A stretch of 13,058 nucleotides of DNA from Phycisphaerae bacterium (lineage in GTDB: Bacteria; Planctomycetota; Phycisphaerae; JAAYCJ01). The DNA lies in NCBI GenBank assembly GCA_012514125.1, contig JAAZAW010000286.1, forward strand, positions 1 to 13,058, in the 5' to 3' direction. Each line of letters begins with the position of its first letter. Position 1 is the stretch's first letter. A model generated the notes under the pieces. That model was not told where the DNA came from, made no database searches, and saw only the letters and a list, made by a program, of their open reading frames with translations. Shown here in pieces: positions 1-6,490 of this stretch. Both the position numbers and the translations under genes were made by a program.

Positions 1-1
1 C

Positions 2-79
2 GGGGCATGGATGCGGTTTATCGGCGACAGACCCTTCGGCCCAATTGACAAGACCGTGGATCACCAATCCAGAATCTAA
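2..79 (+). CDS. C-terminal tail of an unidentified upstream gene (partial)
   Basis: One frame is open from the window edge to a TAA at 77-79 and encodes 25 residues, beginning GAWMRFIGDRPFGP and ending HQSRI. The next frame closes earlier, at the TGA around 46-48. The residue mix looks like a real protein end, and the sequence turns sharply AT-rich right after the stop, as expected at a gene boundary. The piece is too short to assign a family. Confidence 0.4.
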   Translation, partial: GAWMRFIGDRPFGPIDKTVDHQSRI

Positions 80-103
80 TTTTTTATCTTTCCAAAAAAT
101 TTC

Positions 104-131
104 TTGCAGTTATATATCGTTATTGTATATT
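104..131 (+). promoter_or_regulatory. Possible sigma-70-like promoter before the pseudopilin
   Basis: TTGCAG (104-109) and TATATT (126-131) are separated by 16 bases inside an AT-rich stretch (80-138), just upstream of the ATG at 139. If this is the promoter, transcription would start at about 137-139. The mRNA would then have almost no leader, which agrees with the absence of a visible Shine-Dalgarno before this ATG. AT-rich DNA yields such boxes by chance, so support is modest. Confidence 0.35.
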
Positions 132-138
132 AATAAGT

Positions 139-193
139 ATGAATCTTCATGGGCGGCAAACAAATCGATGTTCCTCATTTACGCTGATTGAAC
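139..193 (+). CDS. Pseudopilin 5' exon (start of the intron-split gene)
   Basis: The ATG at 139 opens an 18-codon segment, MNLHGRQTNRCSSFTLIE, followed by one base (C193) of the next codon. FTLIE is the hallmark of type IV prepilin and type II secretion pseudopilin signal peptides, normally continued by LLVV. Here it stops abruptly at the group II intron. Joining C193 to T2282 gives FTLIELLVVVAII in frame and a 216-residue spliced pseudopilin. The residue before the Phe is Ser, not the Gly usually found at the prepilin peptidase cut. No clear ribosome binding site precedes the ATG. Confidence 0.65.
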
Positions 194-860
194 GTGCTGC
201 CCAGTTTAAGCGGGCGGATATCTTGATAGATGGAAGTTCTATTTCGGCCAATTTCCCATTTCGGGCCGATAGCCTGATCCCAATCCCGACCCGGGCGACC
301 GCGGCGCGTGATGGGGTGACAACGTCGCGTGAAGGGAAGCCCGCCGTCACGGTGGATTGCGGCCTGCACCTGAGGCACTCTCCGGAAACAGAGAGCCAAC
401 CGATTGCAGGACACCTAAAACGGAACCACGGCGCAACTCGGAGCCAGTCAGAGCGGCCAGGCAAATTCGTAGGCTGTAGGATGACGAACGACCGTAAGCA
501 TCGTAAAGCGACCCCCGGCGAGGATTGCTGGCAGAGCCGGGGGAGAAGTGAGGTGGCGAGCCGCTGTTCTATCGGCGAAGCCTGTCACTCGCGGGGAAGT
601 AAATGGGAAGAAGCACCCGCGGGTCTCACCGGTGTAAAAGGCGACGGCATGCGAGGAAAGATCCGTTCGGCAAAGTCTGGGGAAGTCCTGCACGGTTCCG
701 CGAGGATAAGTATGGGTATAAGGTCGATTTCCGAAAGCCCGGACGAAGCGGTGCAGGATGGCGGAGATGGCCGTAGTACCCAGGACCCGAGGCCGATGAT
801 AAACCTCGGCGAGGAAAGGGCCATTAGTCTGAAGGGCTTCGGCGGGAAGGAGCGGCTCGC

Positions 861-2162
861 GTGATTGCAGAAACTGCTAGACACACGCTGAAAAATCGAG
901 TCGAGGACTTCCGGCGGAAGCTATACTTGTCGGCCAAGGCGAATCCCGAGCGGAGTTACGCCAGTTTGTACGACAAGGTGTGTCGGCCCGATGTATTGCG
1001 GGAGGCGTGGCGACGCGTCTCAAGCAATGATGGAGCATCGGGCGTGGATGGTGTGTCGATTCGACGGATACGCGAAGACGGCGTGGAGGCGTATTTGGAG
1101 GAACTTGGGACCTCGCTTCGAGAGCGGCGATACCGGCCCGATCGGATCAAGCGGGTGTATATCCCGAAGCCCGATGGACGAGAGCGTCCGCTGGGGATTC
1201 CGACGGTGACGGATCGTGTGGTTCAGATGGCGGTCAAACTGGTGATCGAGCCGTTGTTTGAAGCGGATTTTCTGGACTGTTCTTACGGCTTTCGTCCCGG
1301 CAGGTCACAGCATCAGGCCATGAAGGCAATCGATAAATATTTATATCGAGGCTATCGATGGGTGGTGGATGTGGACCTCAAGAGTTACTTCGATACGATC
1401 CCTCACGACCGGCTGATGACGCTGGTGGAACGACGCGTGTATGATCGGATGATCTTGCGTCTGATTCGTGGCTGGCTGAAGGCGGGAATCGTCCTCGAAG
1501 GCAAGGTGACGTATGCCGAGACGGGTAGTCCCCAGGGCTCGGTGATCTCACCGTTGCTATCGAACATATACCTGCACGAGGTGGACAGGCACTGGTGTCG
1601 TCGTGGGGCGAACACGCAATTGGTTCGCTATGCGGATGACATGGTGATCCTGTGCGGCACGGAAGCCACCGCGCGACGTGAATACGACCGTCTGCAGGGC
1701 ATCCTGCGGGAGTTGGGATTGACGTTGAATGCGGAAAAGACGCGAGTGGTCCGAGCGGAAGACGGTTTTGATTTTCTGGGATTCAGTTATCGCCCGGGTA
1801 AGTGCGTTCTCAACGGACGAAAACGAACGATGATGATCAAAGTTCCGAGCCGCAAATCGCTGGCGAAGATTCGTGAAGGGATCAAGGAAGCGGTCAAACA
1901 GCTTCCGCTGAACGAATCGGTAGCCCGAGCGGTCGCGGTCGTGAACCTTCGGCTCAGGGGCTGGTCGAACTATTTTCGAATCGGCCATGTGTGGCGAAGT
2001 CTCAAGGGACTGGTCTGGCATGCCGAGCGACAAGTGAGGATATTCATGCGTCGGAAGTTCCAGAGGAAATACTCTCAGGGGACCCGACACAGCTATCCGT
2101 CGAACTATCTACACGAAACCCTTGGAATGTACAGAGTGGAGGTGCTTTATGCAGGAAAATAA
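861..2162 (+). CDS. ltrA: Group II intron reverse transcriptase/maturase
   Basis: This 433-residue intron-encoded protein assists splicing and copies the intron RNA during retrohoming. Reverse transcriptase blocks are visible in order: SNDGASGVDG (about 55-64), IPKPDGRERPLGIPTVTDRVVQ (about 101-122), YGFRPGRS (142-149), the first catalytic Asp in VDLKSYFD (171-178), GSPQGSVISPLLSNIYLHEVD (222-242), the YADD box (257-260) and DFLGFSY (304-310). The maturase (GIIM) signature RLRGWSNYFRIG is at about 364-375. The protein ends soon afterwards with no HNH endonuclease domain, so integration would need a nick from elsewhere, such as the replication fork. The GTG start at 861 is supported by AAGGAG at 847-852 with 8-base spacing. 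It overlaps, as GTGA, the stop of the frame running in from the pilin 5' exon. No frameshift or missing catalytic residue is seen. The symbol is used generically for the LtrA family. Confidence 0.93.
   Translation: MIAETARHTLKNRVEDFRRKLYLSAKANPERSYASLYDKVCRPDVLREAWRRVSSNDGASGVDGVSIRRIREDGVEAYLEELGTSLRERRYRPDRIKRVYIPKPDGRERPLGIPTVTDRVVQMAVKLVIEPLFEADFLDCSYGFRPGRSQHQAMKAIDKYLYRGYRWVVDVDLKSYFDTIPHDRLMTLVERRVYDRMILRLIRGWLKAGIVLEGKVTYAETGSPQGSVISPLLSNIYLHEVDRHWCRRGANTQLVRYADDMVILCGTEATARREYDRLQGILRELGLTLNAEKTRVVRAEDGFDFLGFSYRPGKCVLNGRKRTMMIKVPSRKSLAKIREGIKEAVKQLPLNESVARAVAVVNLRLRGWSNYFRIGHVWRSLKGLVWHAERQVRIFMRRKFQRKYSQGTRHSYPSNYLHETLGMYRVEVLYAGK
2138..2151 (+). promoter_or_regulatory. Strong ribosome binding site inside the maturase gene, deciding the ATG at 2149
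   Basis: GGAGG (2138-2142) lies 6 bases before an ATG at 2149-2151, inside the last codons of the maturase gene. It is one of the best Shine-Dalgarno and spacing combinations in the window. It opens the frame that passes through intron domains V and VI and into the pilin 3' exon. Confidence 0.6.
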
Positions 2163-2877
2163 CCGAATGTCGAAAGAAGAACTTCAGAGGGAAAGCCGTA
2201 TTGGGGAAAACCCGCCGTACGGTTTGGTCTGTGAGGCGAAGCCGAGGCCGCGAACGCGGCGAGGCTTCACTTTAATAGAACTTTTGGTTGTGGTTGCGAT
2301 TATTTCAGTGCTGGTCGCTCTTTTGCTTCCGAGTCTGTCGATGGCCCGATCCTATTCCAGAAATGTTTACTGCATGAACAACCTTCATCAACTTGGGGTG
2401 ATAATGACCATGGCGGCAGAGGACCAAAAGAAATTTCCCGAAAATGATCCTTATGGCTGGGACTGGAATATCAAAGAGTTCATGCCCAAAGATCGGGGAC
2501 AAATTCTGCACTGTCCGGATGACACGCCGCCGAATACCCGGTCGTATAGCATTACGATCAACTCCTGGTACTATGGCGGTCATGGGGCGTCAGGTGCCCG
2601 GCCGAGTCAAATAGAAGATCCCACCCGAACGATTCTACTCGCCGAATGCTGGATTCAGTATAACAGCATCGGAACGCGGGCTTCCGGTGCGGTAGGCTGT
2701 CCGTGGGATAACAACGCCAGACCCGCCAATATCGGAATGATGCACCTGAAAGGCGACAGGTCGAATTATTTGATGGTAGCGGGCAATGCCGCCAGTATGG
2801 ATTATTACAGGACAACCCCTCGACCTTATCCCGCCATCGGAATGTATGGTATGTGGAGCATCGAAATCGACGATTAA
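2149..2877 (+). CDS. Type II secretion-like pseudopilin (H-X9-DG type), read from inside the intron into the 3' exon
   Basis: From the ATG at 2149 the frame encodes 242 residues: a 39-residue leader ending KPRPRTRRG, then FTLIELLVVVAIISVL and a hydrophobic helix to about LLPSLSMARS, then a globular domain ending in SIEIDD. The RRG-FTLIELLVV order is a textbook class III signal peptide: prepilin peptidase would cut after Gly and methylate Phe, and the helix anchors the protein in the inner membrane. The C-terminal part has MMHLKGDRSNYLMVAGNAASM, a degenerate form of the H-X9-DG box common in planctomycete and lentisphaere pseudopilins. The part before 2282 lies within the intron, including domains V and VI. 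The spliced alternative joins 139-193 to 2282-2877 (216 residues). The stop is 37 bases before the glycosidase-like gene, so the two are probably co-transcribed. An in-frame ATG at 2167 is a less likely start. The exact substrate or assembly is unknown. Confidence 0.75.
   Translation: MQENNRMSKEELQRESRIGENPPYGLVCEAKPRPRTRRGFTLIELLVVVAIISVLVALLLPSLSMARSYSRNVYCMNNLHQLGVIMTMAAEDQKKFPENDPYGWDWNIKEFMPKDRGQILHCPDDTPPNTRSYSITINSWYYGGHGASGARPSQIEDPTRTILLAECWIQYNSIGTRASGAVGCPWDNNARPANIGMMHLKGDRSNYLMVAGNAASMDYYRTTPRPYPAIGMYGMWSIEIDD
2192..2226 (+). ncRNA. Group II intron domain V (catalytic hairpin)
   Basis: AAGCCGTA (2193-2200) pairs with TACGGTTT (2218-2225), with one G-U pair. A two-base CG bulge and a short GGG/CCC upper stem with an A-rich loop follow. 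The layout carries the AGC catalytic triad and matches the roughly 34-nt domain V of bacterial group II introns. It lies 30 bases after the maturase stop, its normal place. Confidence 0.85.
2229..2281 (+). ncRNA. Group II intron domain VI with branch-point A2275; also encodes a prepilin motif
   Basis: Predicted pairing: CTG (2229-2231) with TAG (2276-2278, one G-U); A2275 bulged; TGAGG (2232-2236) with CTTTA (2270-2274, including G-U pairs); GAAGCC (2238-2243) with GGCTTC (2263-2268); GCCGC (2247-2251) with GCGGC (2256-2260) closing a GAAC loop. The bulged A is 7 bases from the 3' end, the usual branch-point position. The same bases, read in the frame of the 3' exon, encode KPRPRTRRGFTLIE, so the branch A falls within the Ile codon. 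Confidence 0.75.
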
Positions 2878-2914
2878 TTTGAAAACAAATTTTTTCCAGT
2901 CTGGGAATGATGTT

Positions 2915-5656
2915 ATGAATTTGAAAAGAAGTTTCTGGTATTATCAACTGATTTTATTTGTCTCGTTTCTTACTCCAGCGGCATTGGCTTCCGATGCGGC
3001 AAAGTTTGAATGGGAAGGAACGCGATATGGAATTGAAAAGGATGTCGTGCCCTCGCCATGGAAGCCGATCGTTGTAAATCGGATCAATAAAAACACCCTT
3101 CAAGTCGTTCTGACGGAAAAGACCCTCCTCTTTAAAGGGTCGGTTCTCCCAACTCAGATTCAAACCATCGGACAGAATATTCTAGCCAAACCGATGTACC
3201 TGGAAGTGGACACTTTCAAATCCGGCATGGAAAGTTCCACCGTTGAAATTCTGGAAAAAACCTCCCGGAGAGTGGTCCTGGGTGGAACCCTGTCTCTGGG
3301 AACGACCAAGATCAAAGCCCGCTGCACCATCGAATTCGACGGATTGTGCTGTCTGTCTTTCGAACCGCTGGTCGGACAGGAAAGACGAAATGTCGAATTG
3401 TTTCGCCTGACCGTTCCGATAAAACGACAATATGCCTCCCTGGGCAAGGTTGGCGGAATGGTGGGAGAGATTCCGAACGTGGGAGCAGAAAAATCGTGGG
3501 CATTTCCGTTCTGGGTCGGCTGGGAAGAGGGTGGTTTGACGATGTTCACCGAATCGGACAGGTGGTGGGTGAATCCAAATCCGAAAATGGCGTTCCGGGT
3601 AAAACCGATGGGAACCCAAACCGATATTCAGACAACCTTTATTTCCGCCAAAACCGTTTTCAAGCAGGAAAGCCGTTTTGAAGTTTATTTTCAACCGACA
3701 CCGATGAAAACATTTCCGACACAGCGGCAGGAACTGGGCATGCTCCATTGCGCCTTTCCCGATATGGACCTTCTGCCTGCGACCGTCAACGTGACTTACC
3801 CGGCGGAAGGTAACATCGATCTGGATGAAGGGACCATGGACCTGATTTGGGCGCCGGCCTTTGATCCTCAGGCAAAGCGAGAAAAACGATTGGGCAACGA
3901 GCCTTACGTTCGCGAGTTGTTTGTGATGAATGTTCTGGGCACCGATCTGATTCGCGTTTGCTGGAGCGTAGCCCACGGTGGAATTATTGTGGATGATGGA
4001 ATTCAGCCGGAGTCGGAATTCATCTGGGATGTGACACGCCGAGTGCTGATCTGCGCGAAACTGGATTGGAAACAGGATCAATTTCATCGCCTGACGTTGA
4101 CGTGGGGAAAAAAGGAACTCAAACTCTACGCCGACGGAGTATTGGTGGGGCGGTCCCCCAGATCGGGATTACTTCGCGAGAATCCGGACGGTTCGATCTA
4201 TGGGCCGTTGAAAATACGCCTGGGCGAAAGCAGCTACAATCTTTTGACGCCCCGGTTTGGAAAAGGCATTGTTGTTGATGAGTTACGTATCCTGGACCAT
4301 GAAATTAAAACGGGCCTGGACACCCATAAACTTGAGAAGGTCAAGGGGACTCTTCTACTGGAACGATTTGATTCTACACAATCCTCCCGCGAGGTGCTGA
4401 TTTCGTCGCCTGTGGTCGGGTCGGGTGGAATTGTGTCGAAAGGCGGCGCCATTGTCAAGACACCGTCGGGCAATGGCGCCTGTCTGTTCCAGGAAGGCGA
4501 CAAAATCGACACCTGCCTGGATCGGGTGCGGGAAATGGGCGTTCGAACGGTGGTCTATCATCAGGATTGGGCGAAAATTCAAAGCCATTATATTCCCGAA
4601 GATGCCGATGCGCTCCAGCGACTGGTTGATCATTGCCACAAGAACGACATGAAAATACTGTTGTACTTCGGATTCCAGCTTTGCGAAAAAGCCGATGAAT
4701 GGAATGCGTGGCATCGAAAAGCCCTGCGCTTGAACCCGGACGAACCGACCCCGCCGTTACAGCAGATCCGTCCGGACCAGAAATGCCTCAACGTCTGCTA
4801 CGCAAGCGAAGACTGGCAGGACTTTATCACCTTCGGAGTCGAACGATCGTTCAAACGATTCGGAATCGATGGAATCTATATCGATGCGGCCCTGGTGCCC
4901 TATCCCTGCCAGAATTATCTGCATGGCTGCGGATGGCGAAGCGGCGACAACAAGGTCCATGCGACACTTCCGGTTTACCGCCATGTCGAAATGATCCGCC
5001 GCATCTACAATATCGTCAAAGATCATGACGGTTTCGTTACCTGCAATCAGGCGCTCAATCCGCTGGCCGCCTATCTCGATTCGATCTGGATCGGAGAGGG
5101 CTATAAGTACAAGGAACTGGGGCAGGACCCGGTGTCCGCGATTCCGTTGTCGCATTGGCGGGCGACCTATCGGGGAAACAATCAGGGAACGCCCAACGAA
5201 CTGTTGATGTACGAATATCCGCCGAAATGGAATCGAGACGCCGCCCATGCAATGGCAGGACTTCATGATATGTTCGTTCGCCCGGAAACATGGTGGAAAG
5301 GCGCTTACCTGGAGAAATTGGCCAAGCTCTGGCAGGCGTATCGATCCTTCGGAATCGACAGCGCCGATTTTACGGGATATTGGGCCGATGATACGAAGAT
5401 CGATGTTTCGCCCTCGACCGTCAAGGCAAGTTACTGGAAAAAACAGGGCGAAATCCTGCTGTGGATATCCAATCTTTCGGAACAGCCGACCGTCGCCCGC
5501 GTGCGGATAACCGCGTTCCCCGAAGGCCAGGATATCCGTTGCGTGGATACCATCTATGACAAGACCTACTCCGTCGAAAAGGGCGTGCTGGAAGTCCCGG
5601 TCGGAGCGGTGAACTGGAGACTTGTGCATCTCTCTGTCGGTACAAAGCAGCAGTAA
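2915..5656 (+). CDS. Secreted glycoside hydrolase-like protein with a LamG-like insert
   Basis: I chose the ATG at 2915 (913 residues) because it begins a signal peptide: a basic MNLKRS start, a hydrophobic core at about 9-22 and a likely cut near ALAS-DA (24-27). The longer frame upstream would overlap the pilin. Residues about 30-290 are beta-rich, as in the N-terminal sandwich of some barrel glycosidases. Residues about 300-465 look like a LamG/concanavalin-like fold (FHRLTLTWGKKELKLYADG, then VVDELRILDHEI). Residues about 530-825 look like a TIM barrel: MGVRTVVYHQDW, DMKILLYFGFQ, FGIDGIYIDAAL with D657 as a candidate catalytic acid, and SIWIGEGY with E728. A small beta domain closes the protein at about 835-905. 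The Asp at the end of a GIDGIYID strand recalls clan GH-D/GH31-like enzymes and the DUF6067 type of PVC bacteria. The exact family and substrate are unknown. Genes 31 and 17 bases apart follow in an apparent operon. Confidence 0.75.
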   Translation: MNLKRSFWYYQLILFVSFLTPAALASDAAKFEWEGTRYGIEKDVVPSPWKPIVVNRINKNTLQVVLTEKTLLFKGSVLPTQIQTIGQNILAKPMYLEVDTFKSGMESSTVEILEKTSRRVVLGGTLSLGTTKIKARCTIEFDGLCCLSFEPLVGQERRNVELFRLTVPIKRQYASLGKVGGMVGEIPNVGAEKSWAFPFWVGWEEGGLTMFTESDRWWVNPNPKMAFRVKPMGTQTDIQTTFISAKTVFKQESRFEVYFQPTPMKTFPTQRQELGMLHCAFPDMDLLPATVNVTYPAEGNIDLDEGTMDLIWAPAFDPQAKREKRLGNEPYVRELFVMNVLGTDLIRVCWSVAHGGIIVDDGIQPESEFIWDVTRRVLICAKLDWKQDQFHRLTLTWGKKELKLYADGVLVGRSPRSGLLRENPDGSIYGPLKIRLGESSYNLLTPRFGKGIVVDELRILDHEIKTGLDTHKLEKVKGTLLLERFDSTQSSREVLISSPVVGSGGIVSKGGAIVKTPSGNGACLFQEGDKIDTCLDRVREMGVRTVVYHQDWAKIQSHYIPEDADALQRLVDHCHKNDMKILLYFGFQLCEKADEWNAWHRKALRLNPDEPTPPLQQIRPDQKCLNVCYASEDWQDFITFGVERSFKRFGIDGIYIDAALVPYPCQNYLHGCGWRSGDNKVHATLPVYRHVEMIRRIYNIVKDHDGFVTCNQALNPLAAYLDSIWIGEGYKYKELGQDPVSAIPLSHWRATYRGNNQGTPNELLMYEYPPKWNRDAAHAMAGLHDMFVRPETWWKGAYLEKLAKLWQAYRSFGIDSADFTGYWADDTKIDVSPSTVKASYWKKQGEILLWISNLSEQPTVARVRITAFPEGQDIRCVDTIYDKTYSVEKGVLEVPVGAVNWRLVHLSVGTKQQ

Positions 5657-5687
5657 ATAAACTGAACAACATCATCAGGAGTGAATC

Positions 5688-6473
5688 ATGAAATTATCGT
5701 GCAGTTCGTGGAGTTATCATCGAACATTCGATGAAAAAAAGATGGATCAGCTCGGTTGGATCGACCAATGCGCCTCGTTGGAACTAGACGGCGTGGAATT
5801 GCTGGGACATCATTTTCCCTCAAAAGATAAAGACGATCTCCGCCGGTTGAAAAAGGCGTGTACGGACCGTTTCCTGTCGATCGCCATGGTCTCCGCCGGA
5901 GGTCACCTGACCGTATCGGACGATCAGGAGCGAACGAAACAGATCGAACAAATCCGCCAGTGGGTGGATGTCGCGGCGTTTCTCGGAGCGCCCCGGGTGC
6001 GATTCTTCTGCGGAAGCGGTGATGAACTTCGCGCCGGCGGCGAAACCCTGTACAACAAGGTCAGAGACGCGGTGGGCCAGATCGCTCGAATTGGTGAAGC
6101 GAACGGAATCGTCATGGCCTTGGAAAATCATGGCGGGACCTCCGCCGATCAGGTCCTGCGTTTGCTCAACGATGTGAATAACGATTACCTGAAATTGACG
6201 TTGGATGTGGGTAATTTCCCGCCGACCAGTCACGTCGGACCGGACACCTACAACAGTATTCGTCGCTGTGCACCCCGCGCGTCGATCGTTCACGCCAAAT
6301 TCTTCAATGTCCGTGACGACGGCAGTGACAGCGAATTCGACTGGCACAACATCCATGCGATATTGCGGCAAGCCGAGTATCGCGGTTTTCTGTCCGTTGA
6401 ATACGAAGGTCCGGATGCGGATGAAATCGCTGTCATGAAACGCATCGTCAAATTTCTGCGGCAGTTTCGATAG
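5688..6473 (+). CDS. Sugar phosphate isomerase/epimerase-like TIM barrel protein
   Basis: This 261-residue protein has the xylose-isomerase-like / AP endonuclease family 2 barrel. Candidate divalent-metal ligands follow the family order: E146 in ALENHGG, D173 in LTLDVGN, H202 in IVHAKFF and E240 in VEYEG. The opening MKLSCSSWSY and LELDGVELL (about 31-39) are also typical. Members isomerise or epimerise sugars or inositols, or act as dehydratases, in the cytoplasm. No signal peptide is visible. The ATG at 5688 has AGGAG six bases upstream. It sits 31 bases after the glycosidase-like gene and 17 bases before the oxidoreductase gene, so it probably handles a sugar released or oxidised by its partners. 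The substrate cannot be read from sequence. Confidence 0.88.
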   Translation: MKLSCSSWSYHRTFDEKKMDQLGWIDQCASLELDGVELLGHHFPSKDKDDLRRLKKACTDRFLSIAMVSAGGHLTVSDDQERTKQIEQIRQWVDVAAFLGAPRVRFFCGSGDELRAGGETLYNKVRDAVGQIARIGEANGIVMALENHGGTSADQVLRLLNDVNNDYLKLTLDVGNFPPTSHVGPDTYNSIRRCAPRASIVHAKFFNVRDDGSDSEFDWHNIHAILRQAEYRGFLSVEYEGPDADEIAVMKRIVKFLRQFR

Positions 6474-6490
6474 AAGGAATCGACGGCAAG

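Larger units (their letters stand above)
194..2281 (+). mobile_element. Group II intron inserted in the FTLIE|LLVV codons of a pseudopilin gene
   Basis: The element is about 2.09 kb and holds a maturase reverse transcriptase, a domain V at about 2192-2226 and a domain VI at about 2229-2281. The 5' end was placed at G194 (GTGCTGCCC), close to the usual GUGYG except that base 5 is U. The 3' end was placed at C2281 on two grounds: it restores the pilin reading frame (LIE|LLVV), and it gives a folded domain VI with a bulged A2275 at -7 and a 3-base AAC tail. GAAC occurs at both junctions (190-193 and 2278-2281). Structured, non-coding-looking RNA (194 to about 860) precedes the maturase and should hold domains I-III, which I did not fold fully. 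A 10-base stretch at 234-243 is complementary to the 3' junction. Group II introns move by retrohoming and self-splice from RNA. I cannot tell whether this copy is still active. Confidence 0.85.

Noticed and set aside
194..864. Long open frame continuing from the pilin 5' exon, as a protein in its own right
   Set aside because: Past FTLIE the residues are Arg/Ser/Gly-rich with no recognisable domain, as expected from translating structured RNA. I treat it as intron domains I-III, with possible translational coupling only.
2122..2148. Earlier ATG at 2122 as the start of the downstream pilin frame
   Set aside because: It has no ribosome site, whereas the ATG at 2149 has GGAGG at ideal spacing.
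2263..2270. Intron 3' end at ...GGCTTCAC (2270), resembling other group II introns that end CUUCAC
   Set aside because: Joining 193 to 2271 gives GAA CTT TAA, an immediate stop, and places the candidate bulged A at -9. The end at 2281 restores the frame and puts a bulged A at -7.
2786..2914. Upstream extension of the glycosidase-like frame to an ATG at 2786
   Set aside because: It overlaps the pilin coding region in another frame and would bury the clear signal peptide that begins at 2915.
4757..5629. Long antisense open frame opposite the glycosidase-like gene
   Set aside because: It is a mirror of the coding frame, with no domain signature and no ribosome site. Similar antisense frames at 3182-4087 and 9435-10337 were rejected for the same reason.
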